64,000 bases of DNA from Byssochlamys sp. IMV 00236. Its lineage: Eukaryota; Ascomycota; Eurotiomycetes; Eurotiales; Thermoascaceae. The translations under genes and the position numbers were made by a program. Positions 11,503-22,279 of the stretch are shown one piece after another. How positions within the stretch are numbered: position 1 is the stretch's first letter; the number at the start of each line of letters is the position of its first letter. The notes under the pieces are model-generated. The model ran no database searches. It was not told the DNA's origin and saw only the letters and a list, made by a program, of their open reading frames with translations. Location of the stretch: NCBI GenBank assembly GCA_001931875.2, contig MSJH02000482.1:62001-126000 (forward strand). The letters run 5' to 3'.

Positions 11503-13110
11503 TCAGACCTTCGTGACACGGACAACTTGGGTGTCAATTCCATGTGCCGAAGTGTCAAAACGACAGTTAGAGCCCCAAAAGCACTCCTTCTTGCCTACTT
11601 CGCTTTGCGGGCAACGATGGCCGTAGATGCATTTTGGGTCATCACAATCCGGTCCATAATGACAAGGGGTCATACGAGCAATAGCCTGTAGGATGACCCG
11701 TTCACTCTTGGTCAACTTGTGAGTATGATCGTGGTAACAATTCTCATCATTCGGGCATTCGCCCAGGAGAAAATGGACGTTGCACAGCTTCATCTTTTTG
11801 ACACGGTTCAATTCCTCTTTGGGAATGTTTTTCAAATCTAGACGGTCGATTCGCTGGCCATATTTATTTCTTTCGACTGTCGGCACTGGAGTAGATGGTT
11901 TGGAAGCGGAAATCTTGACATCTCCAGGTGTAGCAGAGATGGAAGCCCAGGAAGTTGTAGCAGTAGCGCTGGAAGACGTGGTGTTCGTAGATGTCCGTGT
12001 GAGTGTCGTTGCTGGTGGATTAGGCGAGCGGACCGCCAGTGGAGCGGACAATGTTGTGCCTTTCAAATTCGTCGCATGTGTGACTATCTTAGAGGTTCTG
12101 AATAAGTCGGCGAATTTGGTCACTCTGTAAGAAGACTTGATGGATTCTAGTTCCCTCTCGAACGGAGCTCCTTCAATGAGCGATATACGTCCGGTAAGCT
12201 CCCTGTCTGCCAACGTTTCCTCTAGTAGCCGTGCATATCCGTTATCGTGCGAGCAACCCAGGAAGATCTGGTGGCAGTGGCAATTGTATAAATGAAGCTT
12301 AAAATTCTCTGTTACGAAAAAGCATTAGTACAACCCCCCCCCGTCTAACTCATTCGATGGCGGGGCACAATATTGGCAAGGGAAGCGCCCAGGGTTCAGA
12401 ATGGAACAGCAAAACTTTACCTGCAAGCTTATCGTCTGCCCTATCCTTGCCAGTTCCAACATCGACAAAGTCGAAAAGGAGTCTGCTGCCGTTGAATCCA
12501 CGCACAAAATCCTGGAACACAGAAGCCTTTTCAATAATCCCTGCCTTGACACATGTCTCAGCAAGTCCCTGCACATTGGCGAATATTCTCGTGATTATCT
12601 TTGGTGACGAGATCGATGGAAGGTTTCGGGTAACATAATCGCGGAGGCAAGCCCATAACTGGTTTGCAGCATCTCTCCCGCCTTGTTCTCCTTGCTGAAG
12701 GAGATAATCTTGGAAAATCATGCCATCTCCATCAAGGAACGCAATGACAAAGGCTTCACGGTCCTACGTATGAAAGCTCAATCAGCAATTGCAAGACGCC
12801 TTACCAGTGGAAACGAACATACCATAATGGTTTTGATTCTAGTTATCTGGTCCATCAATTCCATCTCATGGATCTGTATATCACGGTTGAAACGAGTTTC
12901 TCGCTGATGGTCCAGCTTCTCTTGTTGGTAGGCTTCCTCTAACTCGCTTACACGTTGGAGGAGATCCTATTGGAGACGAATGGATTAGATTGGCAGGAGG
13001 GAGATGGAGGCGACGGATTATACCTCTATTAATTGATTTTTGGTGTGTTCTATAGTTTTCACTTGCTCATAGCGCTCAAAGAGCACTTGGGTACTCGCTG
13101 TGGACATCAT
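11503..13110 (-). CDS. CCCH-type zinc-finger protein with N-terminal coiled coil
   Basis: The CDS is complement(11503..12308, 12421..12763, 12823..12966, 13024..13110), 459 residues. Three GT-AG introns of 57, 59 and 112 nt restore a continuous frame. The N-terminal 75 residues are a probable coiled coil (FERYEQVKTIEHTKNQLIE, then LQRVSELEEAYQQEKLDHQR). Next is a conserved globular domain (AFVIAFLDGDGMIFQDYLL ... LLFDFVDVG ... NCHCHQIFLGCSHDNGYARLL), the type found in fungal CCCH proteins annotated as DUF7923. The C terminus carries one clear C-x8-C-x5-C-x3-H finger (CNVHFLLGEC...) and a second C-x5-C-x4-C-x3-H. A third cysteine pair (CFWGSNC) lacks the expected third Cys. Such fingers usually bind RNA. 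The start ATG at 13110 is the first of two in tandem. Confidence 0.85.
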
Positions 13111-13494
13111 ATTGAGCGTTCTCGCAAATTTTTCTGGGTAGGGTTGCGAAGGGATCAGTTGCAGAGAGCACTCGGAAGCTCTTTAAATAAAGCGCGAAGC
13201 CTTTGGTCAGGTTCAAAAAGGCCAGCACAGTCCTCGTAAACAGCTGTTGCTTTGAAACAGCGGGAGAGAGAAGGATTCACTTCTTCGCATAAATGCAATA
13301 AAGAAGGCGCTTCAGCGCCAACGGATGGATGCTGAGTCAGCTGGCGCTGTGGGCGCGATCTCCAGGCAATGGACGGAGAAGCCAACGTGGAGAAAATAGG
13401 CCAGATCTTCCTCCCATCCACCCTTCCTCTGCTTCTTGGAGCCTCTTGTTCCCTTTCTTGCCCCAATTGGTTTTCTGAACTGGTTATAGCTACA
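13111..13494. promoter_or_regulatory. Divergent promoter region, CCCH-protein gene / irc22
   Basis: The 384 bp between two divergent start codons must serve both genes. A CCAAT box is visible on both strands as CCAATTGG at 13463-13470, about 30 bp from the irc22 ATG. I cannot tell whether it is used. Confidence 0.5.
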
Positions 13495-14419
13495 ATGGGT
13501 CGCTTTGGTCTTTTCCCTCTTGCCTTGCTCTCCCTACAGGCATTCTGTGGAGGTGCTTTCGCAGCGGTGGTATGTTTGTTGCGATCCTTTGGTAGCTTCT
13601 TTTGGTTCAGTCACTCACGCGACATCTACGGCACCTAGGAAGCTGAGAAAGTCGAAAACCCCACGGAGACTCCTAAGCTGTCTGTCTCAGTCCAGGCTGC
13701 TTTTCCTGCTTCCGAGATTTTCGGAATCAAGTTGGTCAATGGCCATCCAACTCAAGCACTGCTTACATTCAGCAATGACGAACCCGCTCCTGTTACTGTG
13801 AGCTTCGTCGGCGGTAGTCTGTGGACTCTTGATGAGCAGAGCAGCATTGTTCGCAACGTCACCACTACGAGGTACAATGTGGAGATCCCTGCGGGAGAGA
13901 AGGAGAGTCTCAGCTACAGCTTCGTGACCGACTTGCACCCCCAAGATCTGAGACTTAACATTGCCTCAATTTTGAGCGACAGTGAAGGCAGGTATTATAC
14001 TGTTCAAGCCTTCAATGGTACTGTCAGCGTTGTGGAGCCGGACACCAGCATCTTTGACCCGCAGATGTAAGATACTATCCTGCGCTCTATATTCCCTGTC
14101 GGGGTCGTTGCTGATTTCTTCGAATAGTATCTTCCTCTACTTCTTCTTGCTTACGTCCTTCGGTGGTATCGTTTACTTTTTCTACGTCACTTGGATCGCC
14201 CCGTACTTCCCCCAGAAGCGTCGCGCAGGAAAGGGAGGCGAGGGAGCCAAGAAGTCTGGTGCGGCAAAGAGGGTGGACGAGCAGGGTTCTGCTTCTGGAT
14301 CCGATGTCCCAGTGACTTCTGCGACGACATACAATGCTGAGTGGATTCCGTCCCACCATATCAACAAGCCCGAGGCCAGGAAGGTCAAGGGCACCGGCCG
14401 TTCCAAGAGCCGTGCTTAG
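13495..14419 (+). CDS. irc22: Irc22-like ER membrane protein (TRAP-alpha/SSR1 family)
   Basis: The CDS is join(13495..13569, 13639..14066, 14128..14419), 264 residues. It begins with a signal peptide (MGRFGLFPLALLSLQAF, cleavage probably after GAFA). A lumenal domain follows (VSVQAAFPASEIFGIKLVNG, ALLTFSNDEP, a TVSFVGGSLW segment, SYSFVTDLHPQDLRL), then one transmembrane helix (IFLYFFLLTSFGGIVYFFYVTWIAP). The basic cytosolic tail ends EARKVKGTGRSKSRA. This matches fungal Irc22, a relative of the alpha subunit of the translocon-associated complex. Its role is poorly known; the yeast name comes from increased recombination foci in the mutant. Introns are 69 and 61 nt, GT-AG. It is divergent from the CCCH-protein gene and convergent with hnt3. 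Confidence 0.88.
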
Positions 14420-14774
14420 TCGTTTCAACGGCCATGGAGTTCACGCCGGGTTTCAAGTGACCAGTCCTTTCCTTGGAGACCGTAAATGTTGGTGATTTTG
14501 GGTGACTTTGGGCATCTTTCAGAGTAGGGTTCCAGTGATAGCTGGCCTGGGTGGACCAGTGCTGAATGCGGTCAGGCAAAAGCATTGTTCCCTTTTGGGT
14601 GGGAACTGTATATGTACAATGTTGTATTTTATCTGTCTCATCCTAGATATATGACAAGTGCCTCTTGTATTTGAACAGAGGCCTTTCTTAATGATAAGGG
14701 TACAAGCGAGCTGGCGGCCAGTGCCTTGCAATGACATGCTTATTACCACATGGTGCTCAGAGCACGAAACTGCG

Positions 14775-15683
14775 TTATATCCGTTTCCATTCCTCAAACT
14801 CTTGGTCAAGGTGTCTTTTCAACTCCGTGAACCTGTTGCCAAAGTTCTTCTTACATCGCCAGCATACATAATCACGCTTTAGGTACCCTTCTCTTCCAGG
14901 GTGCCTCCTTACATCATCCTTCGCAAGCGGAAAGTCATTTATATCAATGAAAAAGGGGGTAGAAAAGCTGTTATAGTGCTTTTTGTGTTTCAGGCACTCA
15001 CTATGCCGATCCACGGACAGAACGTGGATATGTAAGTGATTCATGGACGGGTGCGCATGGATTCCCGACATGATCTCCGCTTCCCAGTTCCTCCCTGGCG
15101 GCAGCTCTTCTGGTGGTGGGTCGGCGTCCATGGCCTCTTGTCTTGCCTTTTCCAGTCTCGATTCTTTCCCATATTTTCTCCGCAACTCACCGGCGGCAAG
15201 GGTGCGAAGTTTCTTCACTTCCACTTTAACCTTTTCCAGGAATTCTCGATCTTCAAAGGCTTCAAATGGATGCAAGCGAAATTTCGAGGGATCGCGTGGA
15301 AGCAAGAGGAGGTGGAGAGAGGATTTGGGATAACGATCATGAAGCGCGACAAAGTCGTCGTCGTAGTAGACCACAGTGGAAGAGGGATAGGATTCAGGCT
15401 TCGAGATATAGGCACCTAGTGCATCACGAACCCTGAATTCTGAAGCATGCTTAGCTGCATGTTTTGGTTTATCTTCCTGGGCATGCTTCTGATGCTTGTT
15501 TTTTGGTGACATGAGCTCCGAGACTAGTCAAATACGTCAGTGGACAACTGCATGTACAAGTAAAAGAATGCATTAATTACAAGCATTTCTTTTCTGTGGC
15601 CTTTGCCCCGTTTGCTCTGCTGCAACGAGTTCTTCCTTTTCTGGTACTTCAGCGTCTGATGCATCAGAGGATGCGTCCGTCAT
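14775..15683 (-). CDS. hnt3: Aprataxin-like HIT-family DNA 5'-adenylate hydrolase
   Basis: The CDS is complement(14775..15523, 15581..15683), 283 residues. The first 34 codons form a separate exon that joins in frame through a 57-nt GT-AG intron, giving the RNAFSEL junction just before the HIT domain. Aprataxin removes AMP from abortive ligation ends and so completes DNA repair. The HIT motif is clear (HLHIHVLS, about residue 195) and the upstream LHDRYPKSSLHLLLLPRD strand is typical. A C-terminal zinc finger (YVCWRCKKNFGNRF ... LKRHLDQE) binds DNA in this family. Using the internal ATG at 15512 would drop the conserved junction, so the upstream start is preferred. It is divergent from the DEAH-helicase gene. 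Confidence 0.93.
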
Positions 15684-16071
15684 GGTCGTCAATATAGAAA
15701 GCAACAGCGATGAAAAGAGTACACAGGCTGTTGTGGTTTATAAGGACATTAACAGCTTTCTTTAAAGAATGTGGTAATCAACTGTCCTGCTAGTTGAATG
15801 AGAGCCGTCCGCTTCCTCCGTCCTGGGAATAGGATCGATCATGATATCGATGCGGATAAATAACATGCTTCTCCATACTGAACGCACGGATCACCTGTAG
15901 CTCCGCGGGCAGCCCTATGTCAGTCCCGTTATGGTCTAGCGCCGGACAGCGGCCAAAGAGCCGGGGCATGACATTTAAATATTCGCCGATGAGGTCGTTA
16001 TTATTATTGAGATTGGGTAGCTCTATTTAATAGCTCCTCCACGGGTGTCACATACTATTGCCGCCACCAAA
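15684..16071. promoter_or_regulatory. Divergent promoter region hnt3 / DEAH helicase
   Basis: The 388 bp between two divergent start codons contain no coding frame and must hold both promoters. No specific binding site stands out. Confidence 0.5.
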
Positions 16072-19000
16072 ATGGGTCCCAAAAAGAAGGCTGGCGCCCG
16101 TGGAGAACCGAAGCCGGGCACGAAGCAGGCAAAAGCCGCCGCCGAAAAGGCAGCGGAGAGTGCGAAGACTCAGAATGCAGGCGAAGAAGCAAAGAAACCG
16201 ACGGTGAAGCAGATGATCGGTGGGGCGTCTTGGACGGGGAAGCTCCCTGTAAATATGCTGTCTGAGCACTGTCAAAAGCAGAAATGGGAGAAGCCAGAAT
16301 ACACAATGGTCAGATCTACTGTTTTGTCGTTGAGCGCGGGTAGCGATGCATGCTGACCACGAGTCTCCAACAGAACAAAACCCAGGATGGGTTTGTCTCC
16401 GCTGTTATCTTGAAAAAGGTCGATCCGAAAACGAAGGAGCTCACCACATTACCTCCCATGAAGCTACCTCCCTCTCACAAGCATCTGGCACCTCAAACAA
16501 CTGCACTCGAAGCTCGCCATTTCGCCGCCACATATGCCCTGTTCCGAGTGTGCAACATGCGCAACTTACATATGATGATGCCTCCGGCATACAAAAAACT
16601 TTGGAAAGAAGATTTTATGGATATAAAAAATGCAGATGTCAAAGAAGGAAAGGGTTGGATGTATGAGGCCGACCCATTCTTGGCGAAGCAGGAACGAGAA
16701 GCGGCTGCTGCCGAGTTCGAGAAGAAAAAGCAAGAGCGAGAAAAAGCGAAAGTGAACGCGAACGATAATCTAGTTGACCTGGGGCTTGGTGGCAATGGTA
16801 GCACTCAAAAAGGAGGAAAGATTTGGTCGCAAGCGCCTAAAGTTGAAATGGGAAGTAGGATACGCCAACGGATCGAGGAGTTGCTCAGACAGCATACACA
16901 TTGGAACCCTTACGGAGTGCAGATACCTCCTGTCCAGCGAAAAGCCATTATCGAGGAGTTCACCCGGCTAGGCTTCCGCCACAGCCATGTTGAAGAAGCA
17001 GTAGCGGAGTGCAAGGATCGAGAGGAGGTTCTAGAGTGGCTGTTAATATACGTCCCCGAAGACGACCTTCCACGTTGGAGTCTTCCAGAGCAATATTCAG
17101 CTGGTATCAGCCTCGCTAGCAGTGATCTGGCCCGCGATTCCAAGATCAAAAGGCTTGCTGCGACCGGATATCCCACCGAGCTTTGCAGTGAAGCCCTGGA
17201 CCTTAAAGGTGGCAATGAACAACTAGCAGCAGAGTACATGCAGAGCATGCTTGTTCATGGGAAAGAGATACAACAAGATGGTGACTCAACTGAGGATGAT
17301 CAATCCTGGTTAGAAGAACAGTCTACATTGGAGGCCATTTTCGGTGACGACTATAAGCGGTTGTCGAATGTAGCCTGTGAGATCAAGAGAAGCGTGCCGG
17401 GCTTACCGGATACAGTAACCTTTAAGTTCCAGAAGCCATCTAAGGGCTATCCTTTCTTGGCTCCAATCGTGTCGATCTCAGCCAAAGGCATCCCAGCATA
17501 CATTCGTCTAAGCGCCATCCGTCAAGTCGTGAAGCACACCGAGGATGAACTTTTGGGGCAGCCTATGATGTTTAACATGATAGATTGGTTGGAAGTCAAC
17601 CTACCTTCTATTTTAGAAAACCCAGGGAAACTACGGGATATATCAGCTGTTGCGTCTTCTTCTTCACCTACGAAAGCCGTCACGCAGTTTCCACTACGAC
17701 AAGCAAACAAGCAGTCGAAGGGCCTTGACTGGAGTCCCAGCTCACCGCAAAGCCTCTCCGTTCGAGATTCTTGGCAGAAGAAACAACAAAATCCAGCTCA
17801 TCAGGAGATGACCCGCAAGAGACAATCGCTGCCGGCATGGAACATGCAGGAGGCCATCGTTAAAGCCGTCAATACCCACCAGGTGACGATTATATCAGGT
17901 GAGACAGGAAGTGGAAAGAGCACTCAGTCCGTGCAGTTTGTGTTGGACGACATGATCAAAAAGGGATACGGAGGTATTGCCAATATCATCTGTACTCAGC
18001 CTAGAAGGATATCTGCACTTGGCCTTGCGGATCGTGTCAGCGACGAGCGATGTTCTTCTGTCGGTGATGAGGTTGGATACATCATCCGTGGAGATTCGAA
18101 AATCAAGCGTGGCTCGACAAAAATAACCTTTGTCACAACCGGTGTGCTGCTTCGTCGCATGCAAACAGGCGGTGGCCCAGATGGAGATGTTGCCAGTTCT
18201 TTAGCCGATGTCACTCATGTCGTTGTGGACGAAGTCCACGAGCGCAGTCTCGATACTGACTTCCTTCTCGCTCTTTTGAGGGAGGCTTTGAAGCATCGTA
18301 AAGACCTGAAGGTCATCCTGATGAGTGCTACCTTGGATGCAGACGTCTTTGCTCGCTACTTTGGTGGCCATGATCGTGTGGGTCAAGTCACTATTCCGGG
18401 AAGAACATTCCCAGTCGAAGACTACTATCTTGATGATGTGCTCCGTCAAACAGGCTTCGCTCCAGAATACTCTCAGAAGACCAGAGAGGATGCCGACTTT
18501 GATGACGCCCCTCCTGAGGAGTCGATGGGCAAGATTCTTCGTGGACTAGGGATGGGTATCAATTACGACCTGATCGCTGCTACTGTCCGTCAGATCGACT
18601 CAGAACTCGGCAATCAACCTGGAGGAATCTTGATTTTCTTGCCTGGAACATTGGAGATTGACCGGTGTCTTGCTGCAGTGAAGAGGATTCCAAACATACA
18701 TGCACTTCCGTTGCATGCATCCCTACTCCCGAATGAGCAGAAGCGCGTATTCTTACCTCCTCCTAAAGGCAAGAGGAAAGTTATTGCCGCCACAAATGTA
18801 GCCGAAACTTCTATTACCATTGAAGATATCGTTGCAGTCATTGACAGCGGGCGAGTGAAAGAGACGAGCTATGATCCGAAAGACAACATGGTCAGGTTGC
18901 AGGAAGTCTGGGCATCGCAGGCTGCCTGTAAACAGAGACGCGGTCGTGCTGGTCGAGTAAGAGCTGGAAAATGCTACAAGCTCTACACCAGGAACGCGGA

Positions 19001-20268
19001 GTCGCAAATGGCTCCCAGGCCCGATCCTGAGATTCGACGAGTGCCGCTAGAACAGCTTGCTTTGTCAGTCAAGGCCATGAGAGGTGTTGACGATGTGTCG
19101 AAATTCCTCGCCAATACAATCACACCCCCGGAAAGTGTGGCCGTGGAAGGGGCTCTGGATCTGTTGCATCGTATTGGAGCTCTTGACAATCAGAGGTTGA
19201 CTGCCTTGGGTCGCTATTTGTCCATGATTCCTGCTGATCTGCGATGCGCGAAACTCATGGTATATGGATCTGTATTCGGCTGTATGGATGCCTGCATCAC
19301 GATCGCCTCGATTCTAACCGTGAAGAGCCCTTTCGTCTCCCCTCGTGAAAAGCGCGATGAGGCAAATGCTGCGAGAGCCAGCTTCTCGAGGGGAGACGGT
19401 GACCTTCTCACCGATCTTGCAGCGTATGAAGAGTGGTCTGAACGGGTAAGGGCTGAAGGGTACTGGCAGACCCAATCGTGGTGCGCTGCCAACTTCCTTT
19501 CCCATCAGACTCTTCGCGATATCTCATCCAACCGCTCGCAGTTCCTGAGTTCGCTGAAAGACGTGGGCATTCTACCTGTAGACTATAAAGAATCTGAGAA
19601 TTCATCATCTCCTTCAGTCTCTCGCTGGAATCGGAATGGCCGCAACACAAAAATTCTGCGGGCGCTCATTGCGGGAGCTTTCAATCCGCAAATCGCCCAG
19701 ATCAGTTTTCCGGACAAAAAGTTCGCTGCATCAGTAAGCGGTACGGTCGAACTTGATCCAGAGGCACGAACAATAAAATACTTCAATCAAGAGAACGGGC
19801 GTGTCTTCATTCATCCCAGCTCAATCCTCTTCTCTGCTCAGAACTACTCAGGCGCCGCTGCGTATCTCAGTTATTTCGCGAAGATGGCAACGAGCAAGGT
19901 CTTCATTCGCGACTTAACCCGTAAGTGATCTCTGTCCCTTTCTTCTGATATTTCATATTTCTATGAATCGTTAAGAGCTAACTATCCCTTCCATAGCCTT
20001 CAACGCCTACTCCCTTCTTCTCTTTGCTGGTCCCATAACACTAGATACCACGGGCCGCGGTTTGATTGTCGATGGCTGGTTGCGTCTCCGCGGGTGGGCA
20101 CGAATAGGAGTTCTCGTCTCAAGGCTGCGCATGATGTTGGATGATATCCTGGCAACAAGGATTGACAACCCTGCGCTGGGTCCAGCAGTTGATGAGGTTC
20201 AGGACCATGGTGAGGTTGTCATAAACATCGTCAAGAAACTCGTCGAATTCAACGGCCTCGATCAGTAA
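16072..20268 (+). CDS. DEAH-box RNA helicase of the DHX57/Ucp12 type (UBA, RWD, helicase)
   Basis: The CDS is join(16072..16308, 16374..19920, 19997..20268), 1351 residues. Both introns are GT-AG; the first donor is GTCAGA and joins in phase 0 to give YTMNKTQDG. The N terminus is Lys/Ala-rich. A UBA-like segment lies at about 265-310 and an RWD domain at about 390-495 (LEEQSTLEAIFGDDY). The helicase core follows with GETGSGKST (about 588), DEVH (about 696), SAT, and QRRGRAGR (motif VI). HA2 and OB-fold regions complete the protein. This order is that of human DHX57 and fission yeast Ucp12. The family unwinds RNA and is linked to ribosomes, but the precise role in fungi is open. Confidence 0.95.
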
Positions 20269-20887
20269 CTGAAGCCAGAAGCTGTTCGTGAATCACCTAT
20301 CATGCTTCTTAATTGTCACAGTTATCTAGTTTGTCTCCTTCTACAATACCCACGTGGCGATGTTAGAACAGATAGAAAGGGAAAGAACATTGCATATGTA
20401 GATATCTCTCTCATGGCACTGAATATATAGATCAAATGGCAAATAAGCATGGTGCGTATACGCAGCGATTTACCTAATGGACATTCTGAAGGATCCTATA
20501 GCACGGGAATAGGAGAAAGAATCACCTTATTCCACGCATTTCCAGATCCTAAAATCATAAAGGGGCCGGCATTCTCGTGAGCGGGATGTAGTCGGCAAAA
20601 ATATATACCATCATACACCGGATTCGCTGAATAGCAATATCATCGAAGTATCACCATAGCCATAGTTGAACGGAACGAAATGGATAGCTTCACCAATCCA
20701 TGCTACACTTCCGGCTTGTTCCCAGTTAGTCCAGAAACACATTCCCCTCCTCTCTTATTCCCATCTGGTCCAGGTATGAATATAAATGGTCTTTCCTAGA
20801 ATGGTATTTCATCTGCCTTGTTTTCATCCCGTATAATAGGACTTCAAAATCTATAGAGCTGGGTTATACTTATTCTGCACCCACATT
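20269..20887. other. Intergenic stretch after the helicase gene, no gene seen
   Basis: No frame of interest is present. The start of this stretch should carry the helicase 3' UTR. Confidence 0.5.
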
Positions 20888-21193
20888 GTGGCAAACCTTT
20901 CAAGTCAATTTCACTCATGGACTGTTTTGGCGCGGAGTTATATGTGCTTTCCGTCAGTGACATTGAAGTCATTTCCACCTAATGCTGGTCTTTTACGAGA
21001 CGAAATCGACGACCAGACAAGACATGATTGTCTACCAATGGAACTACAATATGCGTGTCGGTATTGGACCTATCATCTCCAGGAGTATAACATTCGAGAT
21101 ATAGAAGATATACAACGCGTATTTAAGGCACCCGCATCATATGCTCCTTCTTCAGAGCTATGTTTACAGATATCTTGGACTCAAAAAGAATGA
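20888..21193 (+). pseudogene. Relic resembling the linker of NACHT/NLR-type STAND proteins
   Basis: About 100 codons are open, starting at a TTG-type codon. The stretch LRDEID, CLPMELQYACRYWTYHLQE and IEDIQRVFK looks like the conserved linker after the NACHT domain in many fungal NLR proteins, where a CLPxELQYACRYWVxHL pattern is common. The NACHT P-loop and the ankyrin or WD40 repeats that should surround it are absent, and the sequence after IQRVF degenerates before the stop. I read it as a fragment left by decay of an incompatibility-type receptor gene. The family call rests on this one motif. Confidence 0.5.
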
Positions 21194-21202
21194 GCAATGA
21201 GG

Positions 21203-21490
21203 TCATTCTCTCTCTTCCTTTGCTGCCTCTAACCTTAAAGCTTCCTCGCTGGCTAGCTCAGCTCGGCGCGAGCGGAGATCAGCGAGCATTTTCGTGAACA
21301 GATCGCTTGAGATTCTGAGTTGAAGCCCACTATAAGAATTAAGTACCAGATATTGATTGGATCTAGACTCTGATCTTCTTACATTGACCATTCATGGCGT
21401 TTGGCTCCGCTGATCGCAACAGCAGCCTGTCTTGCTTCGAAATTGAATATCTTCCTCCAGTTTGCTGATACGTCTTTTCATAGTCCAACT
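21203..21490 (-). pseudogene. Frameshifted coding remnant with coiled-coil character
   Basis: Read on the minus strand, a coding frame begins after a likely acceptor (TTTTACAG) with SWTMKRRISKLEEDIQ. It then needs a one-base shift at a TTT run (about 21439-21441) to continue as FEARQAAVAISGAKRHEWS. A plausible intron (donor GTAAGA near 21385, acceptor TATAG near 21332) leads to LFTKMLADLRSRRAELASEE and a TGA stop at 21203-21205. Frameshift aside, the codons look protein-like, with Glu/Lys/Arg-rich helices. I do not recognise the family. It lies tail-to-tail with the NLR-like relic. A base-calling error is an alternative to true decay. Confidence 0.4.
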
Positions 21491-22279
21491 CTGTAAAAGC
21501 ATTAGCTGGCTACCAAATAGCTCCTGGAGATACTTTGATGCACATCAATTTGCAAGCAGGCGATGGATATAAATAAAAAGAAAGGGGCTATTTCTATGAC
21601 AACATCCCAAAACCCCATGTTGAGAGTAGGAGTGAAATGAAGATAAGAGTTGATGAGAGTGTGCGCCCAGTAAAGTTGACAGTTAAAAAGGACAGATAGT
21701 AATCAAGGTCCCAAGATGAGTGTCGAAAACTTCAGCGGCGGTAGTGAGTTTCAGGGCCTGCACCATAGAGTTCATCAACTCGGGACCTGATACGCCCAAT
21801 CTAGGAAAATATATTGAACCTAACTGGCTGAATTTAAAGAGACTAAGCTAGAGATGAGAGGAAAGAAATCGCGAAGAAATCGGGAAGCAGCTTAGGAGGC
21901 AGATTTTACTAATGAGCGGCAAGGGAAATAGTTGAAATATGTTAATTGAATGAAAAAGATGCTCTGAAGGTATGAAGCGCCGAGATCACATTTATAATAC
22001 ATGATGTCGGTATGAGGTAGTGTCAAAAGTTGATGACAGTATTCACTGCGCGTCGCAGTGACGGCAGATTCCGCAGTCCTAGGTCTAGATAGAATCTCCA
22101 TCACCTGTCTAGATCTTCCTTCCTACCTATACTAATCCATACCCTTTCCTCCTTTCTCCCTCTATCAAAAGTCATGACCCTGTAACTTGGGTCCTGAGTT
22201 GAGACATATAGCGAACAGTAAGCTCCAGGAAGATTGGTCACGGGTCTCTTAGGAGCAACATAGATATTGAAATATCAAT
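21491..22279. other. Intergenic stretch, no gene seen
   Basis: The sequence is AT-leaning with short broken frames. No further exons of the remnant at 21203-21490 are evident upstream of it, and the 3' UTR of the F-box gene probably lies near 22279. Confidence 0.5.
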
